From contig JBHLJZ010000001.1 of assembly GCA_048887165.1 (NCBI GenBank), forward strand, positions 62,001 to 126,000: a DNA stretch of 64,000 nucleotides. The letters are read 5' to 3'. Below the pieces are notes generated by a model. That model was not told where the DNA came from, did not search any database, and worked only from the letters and a program-made list of their open reading frames with translations. Made by a program: the position numbers and the translations under genes. Shown here one piece after another: positions 46,329 through 55,942 of this stretch. Position 1 is the first letter of the stretch. The number at the start of each line of letters is the position of its first letter. Source of the DNA: SOKP01 sp048887165 (GTDB lineage: Archaea > Asgardarchaeota > Lokiarchaeia > Sigyniarchaeales > SOKP01).

Positions 46329-48626
46329 TCAAAATACTTTAAGTTCGACTTCTCTATAATGATCATATTCAATAAATATTCTTTCAATTCTGTCTAAAAT
46401 TCTCTTCAATGCCTTTTTTGTTTCTTTTTCCTGACCAAAGGTGTCTACCATGACTTGATATAAATCAATATTAAATTCTAAGGTTAATTCGGAGATTTTT
46501 ATTAAATCCTCTTTTTTAATTCCTTTTTCTTCAAGTTGATTAAAAATCTCTTCATATTCTTCTCTTAATCTTGTAGTTACCACAAGAGACTTTTTACATT
46601 TTTCATATAATCCCTGTTCTTTTTCATAGACTAATAAATCTTCTTTAGATAATTCAGAGTGTTCATTAATTATTTCTAACCTTTCACTTAGGAGATTTTT
46701 TACTCGCTGATAAATATTAATCGCTTCTGTAACTTTTGCTAAACTTTTTATTAATTCATTTTTTCGTAGTAAACGTGCTTCTACAATCTTTAAATAAGCA
46801 TCATCATAATAAATTTGAAGTTCTCCAAAGGTACTTTTCTCCCCTTCAGCAATTTTTAATAAAATTTGTTTCAGATCTGTTATATACAGGTCTTTTTCCT
46901 TTTCCGATAAATCTTCAGAATTTAATATAGAATATATTTGATTTACAGCCTTTTTGATAGATTTAGCTTTTATATTTAAGGTATTGCACATATTTTCAAT
47001 ATTAGTTATGCTCCTAACTTCACCTTCTCTTTCACAGTACGTAAAAATCTTAATTGCATCATCTAATAAATTATTAAATTTATTAGGGTCAGTTAAAATA
47101 TAATATTTGGAATCTTGAACTTTTTGGATTCCTCTATCCATTTGAATTTCTAATTCAAATACATAATCTAGTAAACTTATCTGTTTTCTTTCAGATAATA
47201 ACATTGATTTTCGAATCATATCATCTTCTACAGTCTTACTTGCTCGATACCATAGTATACTAGCTGGAATCCAAAAAAACATTGAAAAGAACATCATATT
47301 ATAAATACTACTTTCTGAGGGAAAAGAAAAAAATGAAAAGAATGAGATTAATAAATAAGAAAGTAATAAAGTCACTCCTTTCCCTATTTGTTCTGAAAGG
47401 TTGAAAAATGAAGCAGCTGTCCCTCTATGTTCAGGTAAATTTATATCAACCATTACTGCATTCTTATTTGCTACTGGACCTGCTCCTAGTATAGAACCTA
47501 TAAGTGCAAAAAGGAAAAACAAAATATATGTAGGATAAACAGAAAAGACTTCTCCAATTGTTAGGAACATATATGTTGCTATTTCACTGGTAGGAATTGG
47601 TTCGGGATAAATAATGTTTAAACTACTTACATTAATGGGTCTTAGAAATAACAACATTGCAATACTAAATGGTATAGCAGTTATCATACAGAATGTCGCT
47701 AACCTGGTCCGATTTTTCTTATTTTTTCTAAATAAAATATCACTAATATATGAAATTATCATATTGCCCAAAATATATCCTATCCCCATCAATCCTGCGA
47801 AAATGGTAGCAGTTTGCAACCTTATCTCATCTGGTAATTCATTGAAGAAATGAAGGGATAACATTGAAGTTGTAAAATATACTAAAATAGTACCCGGTAT
47901 AATCATAAAAAAGCCTTGAATAATTAAATATAGATTTGTCTTAATTTTACCAATTTCTAAAAGATCTTTCTTTGAGATTCTATAGCTATATTCTAAATTC
48001 ATTTCAATTAAGTCTAATAACTCCTCCTCACTTACTCCTCTTCTTGGAATTTTTACGAAAAACAAGGAAAACGCAATCGCAATACTTATTACAGAAAGTA
48101 AAAAGAAAGGAAATCTCCAAGTTAGTATTGGTCCTAAGAACGATGATAATGCTTGTCCAATAGCATTAGAAATTGAACTTAAAATGGCAAGTGTACCAAA
48201 CCATCCAGATCTTTCGTCAGGTGGTATAGCATCAGAAATAATAGAATATCCAACTGGCAGAACAGAACCTAAGCCCATTCCACTAAACATCCTAGAAATG
48301 ACCAACATAAGGTAATTTATAGAAAATGCTGTTAACATCATGCCAATCGTCCAAGAAAAAGCTGCCGCAATAATAACTTTTGTTCTATCAATACGATCAG
48401 TGAAATATCCCCAAATTAAAGCACAACAGGCACTTATTAGTAAAAAAAATGCGTCAGGGATAGCTATTAGTGATTCTGGGATCATAAATTCAAATCGGAT
48501 TGCAGGATAACTCGGGATGAGCATATTAGCGCATGCTATTGAAATAAAAAGCAGTAGCATTACCAATATTATAGGAGTAAGATCCTTTAACCTGATTTTC
48601 GTTAGTTTAAATCGTTTTATAAGCAA
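46329..48626 (-). CDS. MFS carrier fused to long cytosolic helical domain
   Basis: A 765-residue protein. Residues about 15-460 are a twelve-segment MFS carrier with the loop motif GYFTDRIDRTKVI, paralogous to the shorter MFS protein at 33.1-34.4 kb. Residues about 470-765 form a soluble, highly charged helical domain (ERKQISLLDYVFELEIQ, a run of long Lys/Glu helices, and a C-terminal EVELKVF-type end). Such a C-terminal extension is unusual for MFS carriers and could regulate transport or bind partners. The start is TTG. Confidence 0.75.
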   Translation of the reverse strand: MLIKRFKLTKIRLKDLTPIILVMLLLFISIACANMLIPSYPAIRFEFMIPESLIAIPDAFFLLISACCALIWGYFTDRIDRTKVIIAAAFSWTIGMMLTAFSINYLMLVISRMFSGMGLGSVLPVGYSIISDAIPPDERSGWFGTLAILSSISNAIGQALSSFLGPILTWRFPFFLLSVISIAIAFSLFFVKIPRRGVSEEELLDLIEMNLEYSYRISKKDLLEIGKIKTNLYLIIQGFFMIIPGTILVYFTTSMLSLHFFNELPDEIRLQTATIFAGLMGIGYILGNMIISYISDILFRKNKKNRTRLATFCMITAIPFSIAMLLFLRPINVSSLNIIYPEPIPTSEIATYMFLTIGEVFSVYPTYILFFLFALIGSILGAGPVANKNAVMVDINLPEHRGTAASFFNLSEQIGKGVTLLLSYLLISFFSFFSFPSESSIYNMMFFSMFFWIPASILWYRASKTVEDDMIRKSMLLSERKQISLLDYVFELEIQMDRGIQKVQDSKYYILTDPNKFNNLLDDAIKIFTYCEREGEVRSITNIENMCNTLNIKAKSIKKAVNQIYSILNSEDLSEKEKDLYITDLKQILLKIAEGEKSTFGELQIYYDDAYLKIVEARLLRKNELIKSLAKVTEAINIYQRVKNLLSERLEIINEHSELSKEDLLVYEKEQGLYEKCKKSLVVTTRLREEYEEIFNQLEEKGIKKEDLIKISELTLEFNIDLYQVMVDTFGQEKETKKALKRILDRIERIFIEYDHYREVELKVF

Positions 48627-48730
48627 TTACCGTAAAAATTTATTTATTATAAAATAGTAAAGCTCGAGAATTAAAAAAATTTCAGACTCTAAAATTTTTT
48701 TAAAAAAAAGACTCAAAATAAGATAGAATT

Positions 48731-49423
48731 CTACATTTTTGATAAAAAATAGTCTAAGGTTTTACTTACATGAATATCAACAGTATCAAGTAATATTATT
48801 TTTAGATCTTTTTGTTTAATTAATAATGGTAATTCAGTACATCCCAATATTACACCATCTACTTCATATTTACCTATAATTTCTAAGATCTTATCTTTAC
48901 TCTTAGATCTAAAATGACCAATTACTAACTCTTCAAATATTATTTTATCAATTTCATTTTGATCTTCTTCTTTTGGAGTTATTATTTCCATTCCAAGTTT
49001 TTTAAAATAATCTTGATAAAATGTAGATTGCATTGTAAATTTAATTCCTATTAGCAATAATCTCCTAACTTTTTCTTTTTTTGCTTTTTCTGCAGTTGCC
49101 TCAACAATACTTAAAATTTTTGTGTTAGTTCGAGCTTTTAATTTATCAAAAACTGCATGAGGAGAATTAGCAGCCATGATTATGAGACATACTCCCGCAT
49201 TTTCCAAAGATCTGACTCCATCCATGAGATAATCTACATATTTGCTTTTATCATCTCCTAATTCATAATTTATAACTTTTTGAAAATTTAAACTAAAGAT
49301 TATTATCTCAGGATAACAGTAATTATGTTTTTTTTCATAATATTTTTCTAATATTAACTCATAATACTTAACTGTTGATTTATAACTCATTCCTCCAATA
49401 ATGCCAATACGATTTGAGTTCAT
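48731..49423 (-). CDS. Aspartate/glutamate racemase-family protein, one catalytic Cys missing
   Basis: A 230-residue protein of the Asp/Glu racemase family: RIGIIGGMSYKSTVKYYELI at the start and LGCTELPLLI near the end. Two Cys normally act as the acid-base pair. The second is Cys 195, but the first position reads MAANSPH, where racemases have PCNTAH: Ala 85 replaces Cys. It may therefore be a one-sided racemase, an isomerase or decarboxylase of the wider superfamily, or inactive. ATG start. Confidence 0.75.
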   Translation of the reverse strand: MNSNRIGIIGGMSYKSTVKYYELILEKYYEKKHNYCYPEIIIFSLNFQKVINYELGDDKSKYVDYLMDGVRSLENAGVCLIIMAANSPHAVFDKLKARTNTKILSIVEATAEKAKKEKVRRLLLIGIKFTMQSTFYQDYFKKLGMEIITPKEEDQNEIDKIIFEELVIGHFRSKSKDKILEIIGKYEVDGVILGCTELPLLIKQKDLKIILLDTVDIHVSKTLDYFLSKM

Positions 49424-49540
49424 TTTAATAAACCGCTTAATATTAATTTCATATTAAAATTTTATCAAATAAAGATCTTTAAATAATCATTATAATATCT
49501 TTTTTATAATAAAATATGTGAAGACTTCATAAGAGATATA

Positions 49541-50206
49541 ATGGAAAAAGATTATGAGGATTTAATGTTCAGGCAGAAAATGCATGCTGATGATATTTTA
49601 CTTATTATATTCTTATTTAGTTTCATTTTGGTAACCTTCACTTTAACTTTAATCACCTTTATGTCATTAATAATTTATCCAACTTTAAGTGTATTAATTT
49701 ATGGAATAATAAAAATACGTTATGGCTTCCTATTAAAAGATTCAAAAAAATCTAATAAAATTCTCACAGTTTTTGTAGGAATTGGTTCGATACTTTTTTC
49801 TTGTTTCATTTTATGGTTATTTTTTTCTGAACCTACAATTGGAATTGAAATAGTTGTATATTTAATCGCTTATCCAATAATCCTTGTTGGAATTGCTGGA
49901 ATAGTAAAAGGTTATATTATTAAAGAATATAGTCTAAAGATTAGACTTGCCAACATCATTATAGGGATTCTTACTGTTATTACAGCTTTTAGTTCTTACA
50001 TTCTCTCTTCTAAGCTTTATGTTTTATTCTTAATATTTCTATTATTTATGTTATTATTTAGCATTTTTGTTCGTACAGCTATGTATCTAAGCGAATATAA
50101 TTTATCAATTAAATATTTATATAATTTTCGATACATTTTTTATATCATATCTGATTATCCAAGACTCTTTATTATTGAAAAAATCAAGAATGAAAAATTA
50201 AATTGA
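49541..50206 (+). CDS. Polytopic membrane protein, unknown
   Basis: A 221-residue protein with about five or six hydrophobic segments, a charged N-terminus (KDYEDLMFRQKMHADD) and a basic C-terminus (IEKIKNEKLN). No motif is seen. It is the last gene before the assembly gap. Confidence 0.55.
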   Translation: MEKDYEDLMFRQKMHADDILLIIFLFSFILVTFTLTLITFMSLIIYPTLSVLIYGIIKIRYGFLLKDSKKSNKILTVFVGIGSILFSCFILWLFFSEPTIGIEIVVYLIAYPIILVGIAGIVKGYIIKEYSLKIRLANIIIGILTVITAFSSYILSSKLYVLFLIFLLFMLLFSIFVRTAMYLSEYNLSIKYLYNFRYIFYIISDYPRLFIIEKIKNEKLN

Positions 50207-50233
50207 ATTATTAATCTCTTTTATTCAAAAGAT

Positions 50234-50253
50234 CGTGAAACGTCGATTTCACG
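50234..50253. repeat. Perfect 7-bp inverted repeat at the contig edge
   Basis: CGTGAAA, a six-base loop and TTTCACG end exactly at the first N. It could be a terminator stem, or part of a repeat that stopped the assembler. Confidence 0.5.
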
Positions 50254-50353
50254 NNNNNNNNNNNNNNNNNNNNNNNNNNNNNNNNNNNNNNNNNNNNNNN
50301 NNNNNNNNNNNNNNNNNNNNNNNNNNNNNNNNNNNNNNNNNNNNNNNNNNNNN
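50254..50353. other. Assembly gap, 100 N
   Basis: Exactly 100 unknown bases, the usual fixed filler between scaffolded contigs. The true distance and content are not known. With the flanking bases and tRNA, this is the largest stretch without a protein gene. Confidence 0.98.
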
Positions 50354-50425
50354 TGGAGCTGGGGGGAATTGAACCCCCGGCCTTTCGCATGCCAAGCGAA
50401 CGATCTTCCACTAATCCACAGCCCC
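50354..50425 (-). tRNA. tRNA-Ala (anticodon GGC)
   Basis: On the minus strand 72 bases fold as a full cloverleaf. The acceptor is GGGGCTG with CAGCTCC, the D stem GATT/GATC, the anticodon stem TTCGC/GCGAA around the loop TTGGCAT (anticodon GGC, Ala), and the T arm GGGGG-TTCAATT-CCCCC. The acceptor has the G3-U70 wobble pair, the main identity mark of tRNA-Ala. The discriminator is A. No intron is seen. The 3' end touches the gap, so a CCA cannot be judged. Confidence 0.95.
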
Positions 50426-50574
50426 ATTTTGATAATACAGTAATTTAAGTCGGCATTTTAGGACACATATAAGATCATTTGCTGTAGATTTAATAATAAT
50501 CAATTTTTAAAAAAAATTATGGTTTTTGAAGTATTAAAACAATAAATAAATAACTAAATAATTATTTGATACCT

Positions 50575-53500
50575 ATGAAAAAATTTGTTAAAAAAGGTAA
50601 CCTTCTAATTCTCGGGTATATCATTTTTTTCTCTTTAATAATTCCGAATATTAGTTACGGTTTTAATCTTAATGATGAACGTGACATAGATGCAGATTTT
50701 GATTATAGAATTGATTCTGAATTATTATCCTCATTAGGTAAATCAAATCAAGAGGCCCATCAAACCGATTTACAAACAGATGCTTTAAGACAAATTTATG
50801 ATCAATCATTATATGATTTTTTGGATTCACTCTCACCCTCTGAGCAAATCCAGAAGAAGAAAGTTGAAGTTATAGCATTATTTAGTAGAGATGTATCAAA
50901 GGATGAAAGATTAAATATTATTAATTCAATATTTGAAGATTATAAAATTCTTAATAATTATAATGTGATTCCAGGTATTTCTTTTGTTTGCAATACTTTA
51001 GAGTTATTAGACAAAGCTTTAATCATTAATAGTTTTACTAATATACAAAGAATTTATAAATCTAAGACATTTCAATCTCCAGCCATTATTGGTGAGAATC
51101 CTAAAACAAGTCAATTGGATCCAAATCTCTATACTAACTGGTGGCTTTCAGCAGTCGGAGCAGATAATCTGCCATATGATGGTAGTGGAGTTAAAGTTGC
51201 CGTAATAGATACCGGTATTTATAATCATCCAGACTTAAATATCATATCTAACCGTAATTTTGTGTATGATGAAGATGAAGGACGTGATCCAAGTGCTTAT
51301 TATGATGGAAATGGACACGGCACTCACGTTGCGGGAATTATATCGTCATCAGGTTTTGGTTCAAATGGGGAATATCGTGGAATAGCTCCAGGAGTATCAT
51401 TAATAAATGCAAAAGCTGGAGAAATATCAGGTGGTCTAGAAGAAGCAGATATAATATTAGCTATTGAATGGTGCATAGAAACAGCTAAACCGGACATCAT
51501 TTCGATGAGCTTTGGCGATGTTATACCAAATGTATATGATCCAATAACCTTAGCTCTTTCAAATGCAACTAATCGAGGTATAATTTGTGTTGCTTCAGCA
51601 GGTAATTCTGGGCCTGGTTACTTTACTGGAGGATCACCTGCAACTGGTGTTGATGTAATCTCTGTAGGAGCAACTGATCGCTATAATAATTTGGTATCTT
51701 TTAGTAGTTGGGGTCCTTCAACGACATATATAGGGTATCCAGACGTTGTTGCACCGGGAGTTAACATTATTTCTACTGAAGCACCGGGATCTGTAATCTC
51801 AGATAGAATGCGTCTTTTAGGAGATTACTTCGACTTTATAGGTAATGCGGATTATCTCCCATTAAGTGGTACAAGTATGTCTTGTCCTATTGTTTCTGGA
51901 GCTTTAGCGATTTTAAAACAAGCATATCCTCATCTTACTCCAGAAGCCGCTAGAATTGCAATACTAGAAGGTACGACGAAACTGGGCACTGATGATGAAT
52001 CACTTAAATTTGGAGCGGGATTAATAAATGTTTCAGCTTCATTAGACTTTTTAAACAATTTAAATATAAATTATGGAAATGTCAATAATAGTGTCAAAAT
52101 ATTTCCAAATGAATTACCAGTAAAACCATTTGATATGTTAAATTTTCCAGGTGACCATCAATCGTTTAATTTGACAATACTTTCAGGAGAAGCTGATGAT
52201 TATAATATAACTATCCCAAATAATGTAGATGGAGTTTCAGTTTCAATAGATAAATCACAAATTAGTTTTTCTGATGCAGGAATAAACTTTGTAAATCTGG
52301 ATATTGAAATTAATAGCGATGCAGAACCTGGACCACGGAATTTTCAATTAAATTTAACACAAGATATGAATCTTTTAGATAATGTTGATATCTCTGTAGT
52401 AGTGAAACTACCAGAATATAAGATTCTAATGGATTCATATCATGGACTAAATGATTGGTTTCCAGAATACTCATTTTATCAAGCAGATTTCTATGATGCT
52501 ATGAAAGATATTTCTAATTTAAATATTTCAATTGATTATAAAGCAGAATTTTGGAGTCCAAATTATGATGCACATACTGATAATTCACTATTGACTGAAG
52601 AAGGGTTAGCACAATATGATTTGGTAGTACTACAAAGTCCTCTATTACCATACAGTCCTATAGAAATAAGTAATATAAAAAATTATTACGATAATGGGGG
52701 AAATATTCTATTTCTAGGAACCAGATACCAAGATTTATGTATAGACAGTATAAATGATTTATTTTCAAAACTTGGAGCAGATTTTATAATAAATGAGGAA
52801 AATATATATAATGAAGCATGGATAGGTGTAGGGTCTATAGTTGATTCACAAGATGTTTCAGATCTCAACTCAATTTCTTTATTTAATGGAGTCAATAACT
52901 TTAAATGGCTATTTGGGACTACTTTTACTACTCAAGGTGATTCTCAATCTATTGCTCGCCTGAATGGAAAAACAGTGGCAGCTTTATACGATGGATCCTC
53001 AATAGATCCAGCAAAAGGACGTATCCTAGCTTTTGGAGACTTACACTGGTTGACAGATTATTATCTAAATTCATATTCAGACCACTCCACTTTATTGAAT
53101 AATATATTAAATTATTTTATTTCCCAGAATAATGTTTCCATTAATATTGGCTTAGAGTCTGAAAGAATATCCGATTCACAATTGAACATTTCGGTTTATA
53201 TTAAAGATCAAATTTTAGATAAAGCTATTGATTCATCAATTCTAAACACCTTCTTAAATGTATCTATTGAAAATAGCACTTATTTTGAGTCAATTGATAT
53301 GATTTCATCTAAAGATGGAATAAGCTCTAATTTTACTTATTCATTACCCTCATCTAGTTCTACACCTTATATCATTAAAGTAAATTTCACATATGGGTCG
53401 ATTATATATAATAAAAGTTCAAAAATTTTGTATTTTGACAGCTCAGAAATGCCTATAATTAATACTTTTTCAGTTTCGCCAGATGTCACTAGGACTGGAA

Positions 53501-54522
53501 CAGATTCACTAAACATTTTAACAACTCTTAACAATATTGGGTACAATACTGAAGCATTTCTATCATTGCATTCTTATTCTTTCTTTAATTACAAAAAGAC
53601 AGTCAACAGAACTATTTCATTATCTGGAGGAGGACTTCTAAAATCTGGAAATTATTACCCTGATACTAATGATCCATCAGGATTTGGTATTATATATCTT
53701 ATACCAACCAATCCTAGTACAAATTATTACTATTCTGAATCACCAAGATTGATTTCTCGAATTATTAATCACAACCCAGAAATTGATGAACAAAATTCCA
53801 AAATTACAATTGGTTCAGAAACCTTCACTTTTGAAGATACTCATGATTTAGACGATAATCCCTATGTGATTCCTGTTTCTCAAGGAAATATTATAGATTT
53901 TGAAGTTCACGTTTCAGATTCAGTATTGTATGAAGATTCTAATAGTTCTAATATGCGTGTTCTGATTAGTCTTTTCATTTGTTCTGTTAATTATCAATAT
54001 CTTATCCCAATTGAACCAAAAGTAGTTCCAGCTATGGAATTATATTATCAAAGCCTGGGTGACAGACATGAAGGGCGCTTCACTGTTCCTAAAGAGATTT
54101 CCTATTCTACTATAACAGGAACGCAATCGGTACCTACAATAACAGGAACACAATACGATCCCAATAATAATCGTGAATATCTCGGACTTCTTATCATCAC
54201 TGCTCTCGACAGTGATGGTGGCTTTCAAGATTTTTCCATTGTATTGCAAATAAATAGATCATTAGATTGGGTTTTAATTCTGATAATCATCAGTGTAATT
54301 GCTGCCATTGGTATAGCTACTATGATTCTTCTACTTAGAAGAAAATCAAAGATATCTAAAGAAGCAGAATATATGAGACCAGAATATTATGAACGCCCAA
54401 CTGAAGAAGTTTGGGAAGCAGATCGCACAGCAAATTTTTATTGCCCATATTGTGGATTTCAACTCGGGGTCCCCCAAAATTTCTGCCCAAATTGCGGTAA
54501 ATCTTTATATTTCGAAGAATAA
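50575..54522 (+). CDS. Membrane-anchored subtilase (S8) with zinc-ribbon tail
   Basis: A 1315-residue protease. It has a signal peptide at residues 1-30 (KK start, hydrophobic core, ISYGF) and a propeptide. The subtilisin domain has Asp 212 (AVIDTGIYNHPDL), His 248 (GHGTHVAG), oxyanion Asn 344 (AGNSGPG) and Ser 434 (GTSMSCP). Beta-rich domains follow, including a GATase-like LFLGTRYQDL section (about 690-830). One membrane helix near 1240 leads to a cytosolic tail with a four-Cys zinc ribbon (YCPYCGFQL and FCPNCGKSL). The catalytic part is thus outside and the ribbon inside. A TTG at 50566 would add three residues; ATG 50575 fits the signal peptide. Confidence 0.85.
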   Translation: MKKFVKKGNLLILGYIIFFSLIIPNISYGFNLNDERDIDADFDYRIDSELLSSLGKSNQEAHQTDLQTDALRQIYDQSLYDFLDSLSPSEQIQKKKVEVIALFSRDVSKDERLNIINSIFEDYKILNNYNVIPGISFVCNTLELLDKALIINSFTNIQRIYKSKTFQSPAIIGENPKTSQLDPNLYTNWWLSAVGADNLPYDGSGVKVAVIDTGIYNHPDLNIISNRNFVYDEDEGRDPSAYYDGNGHGTHVAGIISSSGFGSNGEYRGIAPGVSLINAKAGEISGGLEEADIILAIEWCIETAKPDIISMSFGDVIPNVYDPITLALSNATNRGIICVASAGNSGPGYFTGGSPATGVDVISVGATDRYNNLVSFSSWGPSTTYIGYPDVVAPGVNIISTEAPGSVISDRMRLLGDYFDFIGNADYLPLSGTSMSCPIVSGALAILKQAYPHLTPEAARIAILEGTTKLGTDDESLKFGAGLINVSASLDFLNNLNINYGNVNNSVKIFPNELPVKPFDMLNFPGDHQSFNLTILSGEADDYNITIPNNVDGVSVSIDKSQISFSDAGINFVNLDIEINSDAEPGPRNFQLNLTQDMNLLDNVDISVVVKLPEYKILMDSYHGLNDWFPEYSFYQADFYDAMKDISNLNISIDYKAEFWSPNYDAHTDNSLLTEEGLAQYDLVVLQSPLLPYSPIEISNIKNYYDNGGNILFLGTRYQDLCIDSINDLFSKLGADFIINEENIYNEAWIGVGSIVDSQDVSDLNSISLFNGVNNFKWLFGTTFTTQGDSQSIARLNGKTVAALYDGSSIDPAKGRILAFGDLHWLTDYYLNSYSDHSTLLNNILNYFISQNNVSINIGLESERISDSQLNISVYIKDQILDKAIDSSILNTFLNVSIENSTYFESIDMISSKDGISSNFTYSLPSSSSTPYIIKVNFTYGSIIYNKSSKILYFDSSEMPIINTFSVSPDVTRTGTDSLNILTTLNNIGYNTEAFLSLHSYSFFNYKKTVNRTISLSGGGLLKSGNYYPDTNDPSGFGIIYLIPTNPSTNYYYSESPRLISRIINHNPEIDEQNSKITIGSETFTFEDTHDLDDNPYVIPVSQGNIIDFEVHVSDSVLYEDSNSSNMRVLISLFICSVNYQYLIPIEPKVVPAMELYYQSLGDRHEGRFTVPKEISYSTITGTQSVPTITGTQYDPNNNREYLGLLIITALDSDGGFQDFSIVLQINRSLDWVLILIIISVIAAIGIATMILLLRRKSKISKEAEYMRPEYYERPTEEVWEADRTANFYCPYCGFQLGVPQNFCPNCGKSLYFEE

Positions 54523-54532
54523 GAATATTTTA

Positions 54533-54540
54533 TTTTTTTT
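54533..54540 (+). terminator. Poly-T after subtilase gene
   Basis: Eight T eleven bases after the stop, between the convergent subtilase and rpiA genes. Confidence 0.35.
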
Positions 54541-54564
54541 ATCTCTTTACTTAATCATTAGCTA

Positions 54565-55275
54565 TCATTTTTTATCGATAATAAGAACACTACCATCTTC
54601 TTTACCGATGTATGCTTTCGAAGCCATCCCTACAAATAAGCCCGTGTCTATTATGCCAGGAATTTGTAAAAGTTTGCTATTAAGCTCAGAAGGATTTTTA
54701 ATTTCCCCAAAATCTGCATCGATAATAAAATTACCATTATCAGAAATCAATGGCCCTACCTTTGTTTGCGCCATCCTCAATTTAGATTTCCCTCCTAGAC
54801 GCTCTAACTTTTTCATTACTGGGATATAGGAAATTGGAATTACTTCGATCGGGACTCCATTTTTCCAATTTTCTCCTAAAGTCTCTGATTTTTTACGAAA
54901 ATCAGCAATAACTATAAATTTTTTGGAGCTAGAAGCTACAATTTTTTCTTGAATGTGACATCCACCACCACCCTTTATAAGATTTAAATTTTTATCTATT
55001 TCATCTGCACCGTCAATATCCAAGTCTAATTCAGGGTATTGATTCAAAGATACTAAATCTAACCCATTTTCTATTATTAATTGATAAGATTGAAACGAAG
55101 TTGGAATACATTTCAAACTCAAATTCTTTTTTTTATTCATTTCAGCAATTTTTTCTACAGCATATACTACTGTCGATCCGCTTCCAATACCTAATATCAT
55201 ACCCTCTTTAACATTTTCTTCTACTGCTTTTATAGCAGCATTTTTTTTCCCAAGTTCTATTAGTTCTTTTGACAT
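54565..55275 (-). CDS. rpiA: Ribose-5-phosphate isomerase A
   Basis: A 236-residue enzyme that interconverts ribose-5-phosphate and ribulose-5-phosphate, in the pentose pathway that supplies nucleotides. Motifs: ILGIGSGSTVVYAVEKI for phosphate binding, DLDIDGADEID with the catalytic Asp, and KGGGGCHIQEKIVA with the catalytic Lys/Glu region. The length is typical (about 220-240). GAGAGG lies just before the ATG. It follows purE by 15 bases in one operon, which fits a common role in nucleotide synthesis. Confidence 0.93.
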   Translation of the reverse strand: MSKELIELGKKNAAIKAVEENVKEGMILGIGSGSTVVYAVEKIAEMNKKKNLSLKCIPTSFQSYQLIIENGLDLVSLNQYPELDLDIDGADEIDKNLNLIKGGGGCHIQEKIVASSSKKFIVIADFRKKSETLGENWKNGVPIEVIPISYIPVMKKLERLGGKSKLRMAQTKVGPLISDNGNFIIDADFGEIKNPSELNSKLLQIPGIIDTGLFVGMASKAYIGKEDGSVLIIDKK

Positions 55276-55290
55276 ATTCTTCCTCTCAAC

Positions 55291-55713
55291 TTAAATTTTT
55301 AGAAGGTTTAGAATTCTAATAGCTAAGTAAGCAGCATTTTCACCCCTATCAATCCCTACACATGCTACAGGAACTCTAGGTGGCATTTGTACTATTGATA
55401 ATAAAGCATCTAATCCTCCTAATTTAGTATTAACTGGCACACCAATTACCGGTTTTTCAGTTTTTGAAGCTATTACCCCAGGTAAAGCTGCTGAGAGTCC
55501 TGCAACGGCTATAAATACTAAACAATCACTATTTCTAATATATTCATCCAATTTCTCAGGTTCTCGATGAGCAGAAATAATTTTTAGGTCATAAATGATA
55601 TCATTTTCTTTTAAAACTTTCTCTGCTTTCTCATATATTTCTTTATCTGAAGTACTACCTGCTATTATTGATACTAGAGGTTTTTCGCTATTGAGTAAGT
55701 TTGTTTTAGACAT
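55291..55713 (-). CDS. purE: PurE, AIR carboxylase/N5-CAIR mutase family
   Basis: A 140-residue purine-biosynthesis protein. It has the N-terminal GSTSD, the conserved SAHREPE with the catalytic His, and AGLSAALPGVIASKTEKPVIGVPV. It is a little shorter than the 160 residues common in bacteria; the Ala in SAALPG stands where many class I enzymes have His. Whether it uses N5-CAIR or free CO2 cannot be decided from this alone. First gene of an operon with rpiA. Confidence 0.88.
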   Translation of the reverse strand: MSKTNLLNSEKPLVSIIAGSTSDKEIYEKAEKVLKENDIIYDLKIISAHREPEKLDEYIRNSDCLVFIAVAGLSAALPGVIASKTEKPVIGVPVNTKLGGLDALLSIVQMPPRVPVACVGIDRGENAAYLAIRILNLLKI

Positions 55714-55942
55714 ATTTAATCTAAAATTTTCAAAAATAAAAATAATTCTAGTAATTTCTTAATATTAAACATTTTTATTGATGAAATTGATAATAATTTT
55801 CCTCTTTTAATTACTCATGTATTCCTTTAGATAACTCAATTATCAAAAAGTTTAATATAATTTTTACACTTCACAATTTAATATTTTGAAATTATTTAAA
55901 AAGAAAAGTAAAATTATTTTAAATTAAGAGGGATATTTAAAA

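Noticed and set aside
50211..50427. Open frames running through the N block
   Set aside because: They exist only because unknown bases give no stops; the right part is tRNA-Ala.
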